A stretch of 38,353 bases of DNA. Origin: an uncultured Eubacteriales bacterium. Its GTDB lineage: Bacteria > Bacillota > Clostridia > Oscillospirales > Oscillospiraceae. Below, piece by piece: positions 14,001-21,670 of the stretch (the stretch's first letter is position 1; every line of letters starts with the position of its first letter). Under the pieces are notes generated by a model. That model saw only the letters and a program-made list of their open reading frames with translations, was not told where the DNA came from and did not search any database. Both the position numbers and the translations under genes were made by a program. Location of the stretch: the NCBI GenBank assembly GCA_902477055.1, contig CABSFY010000005.1:1-38353 (forward strand). The letters run 5' to 3'.

Positions 14001-15128
14001 TTACCCTTGCAAGGCGACAAATAATTTGGTATACTGAGGGAAACAAAGGGAGCTTCTATACTTCCAAGAAAAAAGGAGCAAATTTCTATGCAATATGAAT
14101 ATCGAACCCGCGGCGTCTGCGCCAGCAAGATTCTGCTTGACGTGGAGGACGGCATTGTAAAGAGCGTCCGCTTCATCGGCGGCTGCAACGGCAACACGCA
14201 GGGCGTGGCCAAGCTCGTCGAAGGAATGCCGGTGGACGAGGTCATTTCCCGCCTGAAGGGCATCCGCTGCGGCATGAAGCAAACCTCCTGCCCCGACCAG
14301 CTCGCCGAAGCGCTGGTAGAAATGCGCCTGAAATAACAAAATCCAAACATACGTCCCGCCCGAAAGGAACAACCTTCCGGGCGGGACATTGTTTATCGTT
14401 TCATCCAGTGAGGGGATATCAATGGGGCTGACTTGGATGCTGCGGAAGATTTTTGTCAGCTCCTCGTCAGAGTGGACCGGGCCGGACTTCTGTAATTCAA
14501 AGTAATACCCGTCCTTCGTCCAGACATAGAACAGAGAGCTTTCCATCTCAATGCGGCATACCTCAAAGCCATCAATGGAATACGGCTGCATCACTGCGCC
14601 TTCTGAATTGATACCACCGGCGCTTTGCAGTCTTGTATTAAGCACAGCTTGACTAAATGCAATATAATCCGTATCACCGGAAGAATACCAGACATAACTC
14701 ATATCAACAGCGCTGATTAACTCAGAATCCAGCGCATACTCCTCCGGGATATAGGTCGGCGCGTAAGCTGTTTCAATTTGACGCGGAGCAGCAGCCGCCT
14801 CCTCCGGATCGATGGTAAATTCGTAATGCGTTCCGACATCATCGACAAAGAGATTCGCCACAGCGCGCCGCACTGCCGGAAATGCCATCGCCGTCAAGGT
14901 CAGCAGCGCGACAAGAGCCGCGACCAGAATGGCCCGTTTCCAGCCGGTGTTGACATAGCGCCAAGTACCGGAGTTCGTCTTTCGCATCAGCTTTTCCGTC
15001 CGGCGGCGATAGCGGTCAGAGAAGGTCAACGGGATATCCGCCTCCCGCGCCGGAATATCGGCAAATTCTTCCAGCGTCGCGTCAAGCAGCGCCCGCTCAA
15101 ACGGCGTCATTGCGCTCTGCTTCGTCAA
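14001..15128 (-). CDS. DUF4367 anti-sigma-like membrane protein, run-on 3' end
   Basis: A 375-codon frame. Residues 1-60 are a cytoplasmic, helical N-terminus, a transmembrane helix follows (AILVAALVALLTLTAMAF, about 65-82), and the external part carries a DUF4367 domain (about 107-238: PTYIPEEYALDSEL ... GFEVCRIEMESS ... WTKDGYYFELQKSG ... EELTKIFRSIQ). Such proteins commonly follow ECF sigma genes and are thought to act as anti-sigma or sensor proteins. Homology should end near residue 240; the frame then runs without stop through the hairpin at 14353-14387 and antisense across the whole TSCPD gene, about 128 extra codons. Both other frames have stops just before the hairpin (TGA near 14413; TAA near 14394), so an indel or lost stop is likely. 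Start TTG 15128 has AAGGAGGG 8 nt upstream and overlaps the sigma gene by 32 bp. Confidence 0.75.
   Translation of the reverse strand: MTKQSAMTPFERALLDATLEEFADIPAREADIPLTFSDRYRRRTEKLMRKTNSGTWRYVNTGWKRAILVAALVALLTLTAMAFPAVRRAVANLFVDDVGTHYEFTIDPEEAAAAPRQIETAYAPTYIPEEYALDSELISAVDMSYVWYSSGDTDYIAFSQAVLNTRLQSAGGINSEGAVMQPYSIDGFEVCRIEMESSLFYVWTKDGYYFELQKSGPVHSDEELTKIFRSIQVSPIDIPSLDETINNVPPGRLFLSGGTYVWILLFQAHFYQRFGELVGAGGLLHAAADALQAGNDLVHRHSFDELGHALRVAVAAADEADALYNAVLHVKQNLAGADAAGSIFILHRNLLLFSWKYRSSLCFPQYTKLFVALQG
14007..14035 (+). promoter_or_regulatory. Sigma-A promoter for TSCPD gene, with palindrome over -35
   Basis: TTGCAA (14007-14012), exactly 17 nt, then TATACT (14030-14035), 52 nt before the start codon. 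A perfect 10-bp palindrome CCTTGCAAGG (14005-14014) covers the -35 and is a possible operator, or chance. Confidence 0.7.
14088..14336 (+). CDS. TSCPD-domain protein (TIGR03905 type)
   Basis: An 82-residue soluble protein ending in the TSCPD motif (Thr66-Asp70), which is also found at the C-terminus of some B12-dependent ribonucleotide reductases. Four cysteines at 11, 33, 61 and 68 in GVCASKI, GGCNGNTQG and RCGMKQTSCPDQ suggest a metal or Fe-S site, though this family has no assigned function that I know of. ATG at 14088 follows AAAGGAG by 9 nt and a good promoter lies upstream. It is one of only two plus-strand genes, and its whole length is overlapped by the antisense extension of the DUF4367 gene. 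Confidence 0.85.
   Translation: MQYEYRTRGVCASKILLDVEDGIVKSVRFIGGCNGNTQGVAKLVEGMPVDEVISRLKGIRCGMKQTSCPDQLAEALVEMRLK
14353..14387. terminator. Bidirectional terminator hairpin between convergent genes
   Basis: GTCCCGCCCG..AAGG pairs with CCTT..CGGGCGGGAC to give a 15-bp stem with one mismatch and a 5-nt loop. T-rich tracts follow on both strands (ATTGTTTATCGTTT on plus; TATGTTTGGATTTTGTTATTT on minus), weaker than a run of T. It lies 16 nt after the TSCPD stop codon. On the minus strand it falls inside the DUF4367 reading frame. Confidence 0.7.
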
Positions 15129-15672
15129 GGCACAGTCCCTCCTTCTGACAGATTTTTAGAAGCAAACGTTTTGCCCGGTTTGCCTGCTGCCGTACCGTTT
15201 TGGGGCGGCGGTGCAGCACCGCTGCGGCTTCCCGGATGCTCAGCCCCTGCACATAGAGGAGCATCAAAACATCACGATATCGCGGATCGAGCTGCCGGAT
15301 GGAGCGCAGCAGCAGCGTGTAGTCCTGTGAGCGGACGACTTTTTGAAACAGGTCGTCCTCAGCCGCCGCAAGCGGAAGGCCCTCAAGGCTGATCTGCGTT
15401 CCCTCTTTTTTCTTCGAGCGCAGCATGGAAAGTGCGGCGTTTCTTGCTGCAACCAGAACATAAGCCCGCAGCGGTTTTCCCTCCGTCGGCAAATCACGGA
15501 TATGCTGTGCAAGGCACAGCAGCGCAGTCTGTACAGCATCCTCCGCATCCTCCTGATTCCGTAAAACGCCGAGCGCCACCTGCAACATCTGCTTTTGATA
15601 GGAAAAATAGAGGTCGGAAAAACGCTGTGCATCCTCCTCACGGTCGATCATTGCCAAATAGCAAACCAGCAA
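15097..15672 (-). CDS. ECF-type RNA polymerase sigma factor
   Basis: A 191-residue sigma-70 family factor with region 2 (about 14-85: DLYFSYQKQMLQVALGVLRNQEDAEDAVQTALLCLAQHI) and a C-terminal region 4 (about 115-170: IRQLDPRYRDVLMLLYVQGLSIREAAAVLHRRPKTVRQQANRAKRLLLKI) with a clear helix-turn-helix. It recruits RNA polymerase to a small regulon, probably for envelope stress given its membrane partner. The TTG start at 15672 has an AGGGGGTG site 7 nt upstream and gives the MLxxYLAMID opening usual in this group; ATG 15651 has no good site. It is co-transcribed with the DUF4367 gene from the promoter at 15696-15724. Confidence 0.9.
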   Translation of the reverse strand: MLVCYLAMIDREEDAQRFSDLYFSYQKQMLQVALGVLRNQEDAEDAVQTALLCLAQHIRDLPTEGKPLRAYVLVAARNAALSMLRSKKKEGTQISLEGLPLAAAEDDLFQKVVRSQDYTLLLRSIRQLDPRYRDVLMLLYVQGLSIREAAAVLHRRPKTVRQQANRAKRLLLKICQKEGLCLDEAERNDAV

Positions 15673-15695
15673 AAAAGAACACCCCCTTCCATTTC

Positions 15696-15724
15696 ATAAT
15701 AAGCAAGCCGTCACGGTTTGTCAA
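15696..15724 (-). promoter_or_regulatory. Strong sigma-A promoter for the sigma factor gene
   Basis: On the minus strand a perfect TTGACA (15724-15719), a 17-nt spacer and TATTAT (15701-15696), 24 nt before the TTG start codon. It is one of the best promoters in the window, so basal expression of the sigma/DUF4367 pair need not depend on autoregulation. Confidence 0.75.
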
Positions 15725-15835
15725 CCAAAACTTTATTTGAAAAAATTTATGATTTTTTGTAGCATTTTTCCGTTTTTGCGCGTCTATATAAGCAGAGGGG
15801 GGTGAAAAAGAAGTATCTGCCTAACGTATATACTG

Positions 15836-15864
15836 TTCCAATCAACGTGATTCGCAGCTATAAT
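15836..15864 (+). promoter_or_regulatory. Candidate promoter for lipoprotein gene
   Basis: TTCCAA (15836-15841), 17 nt, TATAAT (15859-15864), about 72 nt before the lipoprotein start. The -35 is weak. The 263-nt gap 15673-15935 is AT-rich and otherwise shows only divergent promoters and no convincing gene. Confidence 0.4.
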
Positions 15865-15935
15865 CTGGCACATTCTGGGTGTATGATCTGTCCGACAGAG
15901 TGATTGTCATAACATAGTAGAAAGGAGAATCTACC

Positions 15936-17057
15936 ATGAAAACGAGATTGACTTGCATCCTGCTTAGCACACTGCTCCTGCTGTTATGCGCTTGTACGCA
16001 GGTACAACCGGTTACAGAAATACCAGCACGAAAAACGGAAGTAACGGAGCAGAGCGTTTCTGAGCTGCCGGCCACAACAGAAGCGCCGGAACTCAAGCTG
16101 ATTCCAAAATACAACGCATTTGGTAGCGAGGGCAAATTGATAACGCTCGATAATACACAGTTAGACATTTTAACAGAGCAGGAAACAACAGAAGCGCTGG
16201 CGGCTTACCCTACGCTGAACGACGCGTATCCCACTGATTTTTCCGGTCTGTTGTTCGAGGTCACGCCGGAGATGATTGCGCATCAGATTGCATTGGGGCA
16301 GGATTTTTTGGCGTATTATTACAACACCTCTCCCACCGACTACAATTTTGAACTCCGAGAGGACGTCGCAGACTACGTTGTTTGGCTGGAAAACGACGAG
16401 CTGGATGCCGCCGTCAATCCGTGGCGCGTGAATGTTACGCTGAACGCGCCATACACAGGTGAACTAACCTCGGAAGCGATCGCATCGCAGCCACTTGTTC
16501 GTGCCGCCATGGAGTGGAAGGGCATCTCCGAGCCGGAGGTCCGCGAGAAGGTCGAGCTGGGCCTCGACGGCCAACCGTACTGCCGGTACTACACGTTCGC
16601 CGCGCACAGCGACGACCCTGTGGAGCAGCTTATGAATCTGAGCTTCCGCTCAGTCGATGTGGCAGTGTATTACAGCGGGCTGATGAGCGTTCGCATCAAC
16701 GAAATGGAGCCGACCATCGTCGAGGGCGAAACGGCCGCAATATCAGGTGCGCAATTGTCAGCGTTCCTCGCGGAAACCTACCCCGACAACCCGCCGACGG
16801 AATACGTGACCGAGGTGTTCTACAGCTCTAAGGTCGAGAGTGGAAAATATATCCCATGCTATCGCATCTATCTGCTGGAGCCTGACTTGACGGCGGCTGA
16901 CGGCAGTGCGGTCTACTCGGTCATCGAAGCAACGACCGCCGAGATCAGTGCAGCAAGTGTTACAGACGTTGAAGCTCCCACGGAACTGGACATAGACGCT
17001 GAGCTACCCACTGAACCTGCCGCACCGGCCACGGAGGCCGAAAACGAGGACGCATGA
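15936..17057 (+). CDS. Predicted lipoprotein of unknown function
   Basis: A 373-residue secreted protein. It has a lipoprotein signal (MKTRLTCILLSTLLLLLCAC, with Cys20 as the lipidation site after LLCA), a Thr/Glu-rich spacer (about 20-50), a globular middle part (about 60-330) with a repeated-looking pattern of aromatic and acidic residues, and a low-complexity acidic, Thr/Pro/Ala-rich tail (about 335-373). I recognise no domain. The ATG has AAAGGAGA 9 nt upstream. It is divergent from the ECF sigma factor gene and may be its target or partner, an inference from position only. The first 250 bases look more AT-rich than the GC-rich section near 16500-16850. A strong terminator follows. Confidence 0.8.
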   Translation: MKTRLTCILLSTLLLLLCACTQVQPVTEIPARKTEVTEQSVSELPATTEAPELKLIPKYNAFGSEGKLITLDNTQLDILTEQETTEALAAYPTLNDAYPTDFSGLLFEVTPEMIAHQIALGQDFLAYYYNTSPTDYNFELREDVADYVVWLENDELDAAVNPWRVNVTLNAPYTGELTSEAIASQPLVRAAMEWKGISEPEVREKVELGLDGQPYCRYYTFAAHSDDPVEQLMNLSFRSVDVAVYYSGLMSVRINEMEPTIVEGETAAISGAQLSAFLAETYPDNPPTEYVTEVFYSSKVESGKYIPCYRIYLLEPDLTAADGSAVYSVIEATTAEISAASVTDVEAPTELDIDAELPTEPAAPATEAENEDA

Positions 17058-17082
17058 CCGCGCATTCGTTAGAATGAAATAA

Positions 17083-17120
17083 CACCGCCTCCTGCAATCT
17101 TCAGGGGGCGGTGCTTTTTT
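17083..17120 (+). terminator. Rho-independent terminator of lipoprotein gene
   Basis: A 12-bp stem CACCGCCTCCTG/CAGGGGGCGGTG (17083-17094 with 17102-17113, one G-T pair, 7-nt loop) followed by CTTTTTT (17114-17120), 26 nt after the stop codon. Confidence 0.9.
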
Positions 17121-17139
17121 CCGTCTGCGGAAAAAGCAG

Positions 17140-17174
17140 AAAGCCCGCCTACTGCGATTGCAGCGGCGGGCTTT
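17140..17174 (-). terminator. Rho-independent terminator after ispH-S1 gene
   Basis: A 10-bp perfect outer stem AAAGCCCGCC/GGCGGGCTTT with an inner CTGC/GCAG stem; the minus strand continues CTGCTTTTTCC. It lies 11 nt after the fusion gene's stop codon and is convergent with the terminator of the lipoprotein gene. Confidence 0.8.
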
Positions 17175-17185
17175 GGTGGTTTAAC

Positions 17186-19138
17186 TTAGGCTTCCTCGTC
17201 CTCGTCGGCGGGAGCGGACGGCTCCAGCAGGGCGCGGATGGACAGGGAGATGCGCTTGCGCTCGGTATCGACGTCGATGATCTTGGCTTCGACTTCCTGA
17301 CCCTCGGTCAGCGCATCGGAAACCTTCTCAACGCGATGGTCCGCGACCTGAGAAATGTGAATCAGACCGTCAACGCCGGGGAGAATCTCGGCAAAGGCAC
17401 CGAAGTCAACGATCTTCACGATCTTGACCAGCGCGGTGTCGCCGACGGAGTACTTCGCGCAGAACTGGTTCCACGGGTTCATCTCGGCAGTCTTGTAGCC
17501 CAGAGAGATCTTCTTCTTTTCCGGGTCAAACTTGATGACATAGACGTCGATGGGATCGCCGACCTTGACGACCTCGTCGGGGGTCTTGATGCGGCCCCAG
17601 GACAGCTCGGAGATATGGACCATGCCGTCCACGCCGCCGATATCGACGAACGCGCCGTAGCTGGTGAGGGACTTCACGGTGCCGTGGTACTTCTTGCCGA
17701 CCTCGATTTCGCTCCAGATCTTCTCGACAGCAGCCTTGCGGGCCTCGCTGTTGACCGCACGGATAGAGCCGACAACGCGGCGGCGCGCACGGTTGAACTC
17801 AGTGATCTTCATCTTGACGGTCTGGCCCTTCAGCTCGCCGAGGTCGCCGCCCTTGGCGATACCGGTCTGAGAAGCAGGGATGAACACGCGAACGCCCTTG
17901 ACATTGGCAACGACGCCGCCCTTGTTTTCCTCGGTGATAACGCCCTCGACCACGGTCTTGTTCTCACAAGCGGCCTCAACGTCATCCCAAACCTTCATGC
18001 CCTCGAGCTTCTTGCGGCTGAGCTGAACGGTGCCTTCCTGATCGTTGACGCGAACGACGAAAACCTCAATCTCGTCGCCGACATGGAGAATGTCCTCCGG
18101 CTTAACGCCGGGGTCTGCGCTGACTTCGTCATACGGGATGTATCCGGCGTGCTTTGTGCCAAGGTCAACCTGAATCTCGGTGGATCCGATTGCGGTAACG
18201 GTGCCAAGAACCTTATCTCCTGTATTCAAAGTCTTGATGGAATTTTCGAGCATTTCCTCAAAGCTCTCCTCAGCTCCATCAATAGTAGTAGTAATTTCGC
18301 TCATAGTCTTTTTGACCTCCTTTATAATCCACGCGGGCGTAGAGGCACCCGCAGTGATGCCGATCTTAGCAGCACCGCCGAACGAGGACTTGTCCACATC
18401 CTCGGCGGAATCCACCAGCGCAACGTTCGGGCAATGCTCCCGGCAAATATACGCAAGGCGGGCGGTGTTGGAGCTGGCCGCGTCGCCGACGACCAGCATT
18501 GCGTCGCACGCCGAAGCCAACGCAGCGGCTTCGGTCTGGCGATTCTCGGTTGCTCTGCATATTGTATCAAAGATTTCTCGATTTGTACACACTTTTTTTA
18601 TTAAATTCTTGCAAGTTTCCCATAAAAATTGCGTACTCGTCGTTTGGGATACGACAGTCACGGGCATTTGTGCGTGAGCAGCGGACTGTCCGAGCCAACG
18701 GCCTAATTCCTCCGCATTCGGAAAGACCAGAGGGTGGCTGCACCAGCCCGCGATTGCGACCACTTCGGGGTGTGTCGGAGTGCCGATGATGATTGGCTGT
18801 CTCCCCTGCTCCTCGGCGGCGGCGACCAGCGTGTGAATTCTCTTGACGGAAGGACAGGTCGCATCGATCACCGTAACATTGCGCTGCGCCAGCGCCGCAT
18901 ACGTCGCGCGGGGAACGCCGTGCGACCGAATGATAACTGTCGCGCCGTCGGGAATCTCGTCGAGCGAGGCAACGGTTTTCACGCCGCGTTCGGCAAACGA
19001 CTGCACCAGATGGCGGTTATGCGCGATCGGTCCAAGGGTCACGACCTGCTTTCCCTCGGCGATTGCCTGCTCGACCAAACCGACCGCGCGGTTCACGCCA
19101 TAGCAGAACCCGGCGCTTTTTGCCACGATCACCCGCAT
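17186..19138 (-). CDS. ispH: IspH-ribosomal protein S1 fusion
   Basis: A 650-residue two-part protein. Residues 1-280 are 4-hydroxy-3-methylbut-2-enyl diphosphate reductase (IspH/LytB), the last step of the MEP isoprenoid pathway; the three [4Fe-4S] cysteines are Cys12 (GFCYGVNRAV), Cys95 (DATCPSV) and Cys194 (DTICRATENRQ), with PTHPEV (121-126) and SSNT (222-225) in the active site. Residues 307-632 carry four S1 RNA-binding domains, e.g. GTVTAIGSTEIQVDLGTKHAGYIP and GTVKSLTSYGAFVDIGGVDGMVHIS, and end in an acidic tail. This fusion is known from Clostridia, where the second half serves as ribosomal protein S1. There is no stop or frameshift between the halves. It overlaps plsC by 10 bp. Confidence 0.96.
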   Translation of the reverse strand: MRVIVAKSAGFCYGVNRAVGLVEQAIAEGKQVVTLGPIAHNRHLVQSFAERGVKTVASLDEIPDGATVIIRSHGVPRATYAALAQRNVTVIDATCPSVKRIHTLVAAAEEQGRQPIIIGTPTHPEVVAIAGWCSHPLVFPNAEELGRWLGQSAAHAQMPVTVVSQTTSTQFLWETCKNLIKKVCTNREIFDTICRATENRQTEAAALASACDAMLVVGDAASSNTARLAYICREHCPNVALVDSAEDVDKSSFGGAAKIGITAGASTPAWIIKEVKKTMSEITTTIDGAEESFEEMLENSIKTLNTGDKVLGTVTAIGSTEIQVDLGTKHAGYIPYDEVSADPGVKPEDILHVGDEIEVFVVRVNDQEGTVQLSRKKLEGMKVWDDVEAACENKTVVEGVITEENKGGVVANVKGVRVFIPASQTGIAKGGDLGELKGQTVKMKITEFNRARRRVVGSIRAVNSEARKAAVEKIWSEIEVGKKYHGTVKSLTSYGAFVDIGGVDGMVHISELSWGRIKTPDEVVKVGDPIDVYVIKFDPEKKKISLGYKTAEMNPWNQFCAKYSVGDTALVKIVKIVDFGAFAEILPGVDGLIHISQVADHRVEKVSDALTEGQEVEAKIIDVDTERKRISLSIRALLEPSAPADEDEEA

Positions 19139-19740
19139 TGTTTTTCTCCCAGAGAGTAGATGGTCGTCATCAGCTCCTGCGTGGCCTTGTCCAGCTCCTC
19201 CTGCGTTGCGCGGCGGCCGGCAAATTCATACGTAATCGGCTCACCGAACACCAGATCGATCGGCCCCAAGAAGCGCTTTTTCGCCGTCAGATAGATCGGC
19301 ACGACGGGAACATTCTGGCGCGCGGCAAGCATGACCGCACCGCTGTGGGGCTGCACGTCCTTGCCGGGGCGCATCCGCGTCCCTTCGGGGAAAATCAGGA
19401 CCTTTTTCCCGTCCCGCAGCGTGTGCATCGCTGTCTGGAGTGCGCCAATGTCGCGATTGCCGCGATCAACGGAAAACGCGCCGAGCCGACGGTAGAGGTA
19501 CCAGAGCGGTATGTTTTTCGACAACTCTTTTTTTGCCATCGTGCGTGGCAGCTCGTCAAAATTGCCGCCGACGATGACCCAGATCGGGTCGGAAAAGGAG
19601 CTGTGGTTGCAGCAGAGCATCGCCGCGCCCTCCGGCAGATTTTCTCTGCCGCGAATGCGGACGACGGGGTGCGCAATATGCAAAAAAACATTCAAAACAG
19701 CGCGAAAGGCACGGTATTCCCAATGTGGCATCATTTTCAT
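19129..19740 (-). CDS. plsC: 1-acyl-sn-glycerol-3-phosphate acyltransferase
   Basis: A 203-residue membrane-associated acyltransferase that makes phosphatidic acid from lysophosphatidic acid. The catalytic HX4D motif is His46-Asp51 (NHSSFSDP), the glycerol-phosphate-binding FPEGTR lies near 117-122, and GAVMLAARQNVPVVPIYL is the third block. The N-terminus holds a short amphipathic/hydrophobic segment (FRAVLNVFLHIAHPVV). The length is on the short side of the family. ATG at 19740 overlaps the cmk stop as ATGA, the common cmk-plsC-ispH/S1 order of clostridia. Confidence 0.93.
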   Translation of the reverse strand: MKMMPHWEYRAFRAVLNVFLHIAHPVVRIRGRENLPEGAAMLCCNHSSFSDPIWVIVGGNFDELPRTMAKKELSKNIPLWYLYRRLGAFSVDRGNRDIGALQTAMHTLRDGKKVLIFPEGTRMRPGKDVQPHSGAVMLAARQNVPVVPIYLTAKKRFLGPIDLVFGEPITYEFAGRRATQEELDKATQELMTTIYSLGEKQCG

Positions 19741-20417
19741 GGCGTTATCTTCTCTAAAATCGTGCGGACCACCGCATCGATGCTTTCTTCAAGATTCAGG
19801 GCTGTGGTATCGATCAGAATTGCGTCCGGCGCCTGCTTCAGCGGCGCAATGGTGCGGCCGGTATCACGGCGGTCGCGTTCCATCATGTCGGCGAGGACGG
19901 CTTCATAGGTATCCGGCGCGCCCTTTTCCTGCAATTCCAAGTACCGGCGCTTCGCCCGGATCTCCGCAGAGGCGGTCAAAAAAATCTTCACGTCGGCTTG
20001 CGGCAGAACGACCGTGCCGATGTCGCGGCCGTCCATGACAACGCTGTGCGTCTTTGCAATTTCGCGCTGCGTGTCCAGCAGGAACGCCCGCACCTCCGGA
20101 ATGGCGGCGCAGACCGATGCGTACGTGGAAATCTCCGGCCGGCGAATGTGCGCAGTCACATCCACGTCGTTCAGGTCCATATGCTGTAAGCCGTTTTCCC
20201 AGCGCAGAGCGACACGCAGGGACGGCAGCATCGCCGCAATGCCCGCTGTGTTCTCCTGCGTAATACCGTTTGAAAACGCCGCGTAACCGATCGTTCGATA
20301 AATCGCGCCGGTATCGACGTAAACAAACCGCATTCGCTCCGCAGCGCGGCGTGCGATCGTGCTTTTTCCCGCACCGGCGGGGCCGTCGATGGCGACGCTG
20401 TAAAATTGTTTTTCCAT
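19737..20417 (-). CDS. cmk: Cytidylate kinase
   Basis: A 226-residue cytoplasmic nucleotide kinase that phosphorylates CMP/dCMP. The P-loop is IDGPAGAGKSTIAR (about 9-22), followed by YVDTGAIYRTIGYAAF (NMP-binding), and VVMDGRDIGTVVLPQADVKIFLTASAEIRAKRRYLEL (about 133-169) is the family core. Length is normal. ATG 20417 lies 3 nt after the previous stop; the longer frame to 20474 lies within the upstream gene and is not used. Shine-Dalgarno is weak (GAGAG), consistent with translational coupling. Confidence 0.95.
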   Translation of the reverse strand: MEKQFYSVAIDGPAGAGKSTIARRAAERMRFVYVDTGAIYRTIGYAAFSNGITQENTAGIAAMLPSLRVALRWENGLQHMDLNDVDVTAHIRRPEISTYASVCAAIPEVRAFLLDTQREIAKTHSVVMDGRDIGTVVLPQADVKIFLTASAEIRAKRRYLELQEKGAPDTYEAVLADMMERDRRDTGRTIAPLKQAPDAILIDTTALNLEESIDAVVRTILEKITP

Positions 20418-20419
20418 AA

Positions 20420-21670
20420 TTAAGTACTCTCGCTTCTTCCCGCCGCGTTCCCGGCGGCAAAGGCCGTCGCCCACGCGATCTGTAAATTAAACCCGCCGGT
20501 ATAGGCGTCGCAGTCAAGAATTTCACCCGCGAAATACAGGCCCTTCACGAGCTTGGACTCCATCGTTTTCGGCTCGACCTCCCGGACGGAAACGCCGCCG
20601 CGCGTGATAATGGCCTCGCTGACGGGGCGCGGACCGGTGATCGGAATCAAAAACGCCTTCGTTTGCGCGATCAGCTCCCGCCGCTGCGTCCGGGTCAGAG
20701 AATTGGCCTTCATCGCCGGGTCTATGCCGCAGCGCGACAGCAGCACGGGAATCATCGAATGCGGATAGAGGTCGCTGAGTGCATTTTCCATGCTGCGGTT
20801 GGCGTACGCCGTCAAATCGCGCAGAAAGCGTGCGTCGAGCTTTTCCGTGTCGAGTGCGGGCTTGAGGTCGAGGCTGAGCGTGTAGTGCTCCCCCTCCCTG
20901 CAATGCGCCGAGGCCGAAAGGACCATCGGGCCGGAAACGCCGAAATGTGTGAACAGCAGCTCGCCGAAATCCTGAAACACGGTCTTTCCCTTGCCGTCCA
21001 GCAGCTTCAGCGCCGTGTTGCGCAGGGAAAGCCCCTGCATCGCCGCACAGACAGAGTCGTCGCTCTCCAGCGGCACCAGCGAGCCGGAGGTCGGCTGAAT
21101 CGTGTGGCCGAGGCGCTGCGCCATCCGATAGCCGTCGCCGGTCGAACCGGTGGCGGGATAGGACAGGCCGCCGGTGCAGAGGATCACGGACCGCGCGGAA
21201 ATCAGGCCGGCTTCCGTCTTGACGGCAGCGATCGCACCGTCTTGCATCAACAGCTCCGTTACGGTTTCCCGGCGGCGCTGCACGCCGAGGCGCTGCATCG
21301 TCCGTTCGAGCGCCGCGATCACATCCGCTGCACGGTCGCTGATCGGGAACACCCGGTTGCCGCGCTCCGTTTTGAGCGGGCAGCCGTTTTCTTCAAAGAA
21401 GCGCATCGCGTCCTCCGGTGAAAAGCCGTGCAGCGCACTATACAGGAAGCGACCGTTGCGCGGAATGTTCTTCAGCACCACGTCCACGCCGGAATTGTTG
21501 GTCAAATTGCAGCGCCCCTTGCCGGTGATTGCCAGCTTTTTGCCGAGGCGGTCGTTCTTTTCCAGCAGAAGGACGCTTTTGCCGTTCTGCGCCGCCGTGA
21601 TCGCGGCAAACATCCCGGCCGCGCCGCCGCCGATCACGACAACATCATTCGCCGACTTTTTCATAGACAT
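20420..21670 (-). CDS. FAD-dependent oxidoreductase, HI0933/BaiN-like
   Basis: A 416-residue flavoprotein. An N-terminal Rossmann ADP-binding loop (VVVIGGGAAGMFAAITAAQNGKSVLLLEK, about 10-38) is followed by the HI0933 signature KKLAITGKGRCNLTN (about 45-59), a middle domain, and a C-terminal flavin-binding part 'TRGGVSVREVEPKTMESKLVKGLYFAGEILDCDAYTGGFNLQIAWATAFAAG'. The family includes BaiN (proposed in bile-acid dehydroxylation) and others of unknown role; the sequence does not show which reaction it does. It is found with cmk and plsC in many clostridia. ATG 21670 (or 21664) overlaps the RpiR gene by 26 bp and has a poor ribosome site. Confidence 0.9.
   Translation of the reverse strand: MSMKKSANDVVVIGGGAAGMFAAITAAQNGKSVLLLEKNDRLGKKLAITGKGRCNLTNNSGVDVVLKNIPRNGRFLYSALHGFSPEDAMRFFEENGCPLKTERGNRVFPISDRAADVIAALERTMQRLGVQRRRETVTELLMQDGAIAAVKTEAGLISARSVILCTGGLSYPATGSTGDGYRMAQRLGHTIQPTSGSLVPLESDDSVCAAMQGLSLRNTALKLLDGKGKTVFQDFGELLFTHFGVSGPMVLSASAHCREGEHYTLSLDLKPALDTEKLDARFLRDLTAYANRSMENALSDLYPHSMIPVLLSRCGIDPAMKANSLTRTQRRELIAQTKAFLIPITGPRPVSEAIITRGGVSVREVEPKTMESKLVKGLYFAGEILDCDAYTGGFNLQIAWATAFAAGNAAGRSEST

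Noticed and set aside
15802..15903. A 33-codon plus-strand frame starting GTG after a run of G, upstream of the lipoprotein gene, possibly a leader peptide.
   Set aside because: The only purine-rich site touches the start codon with no spacing, and the frame is too short to judge.
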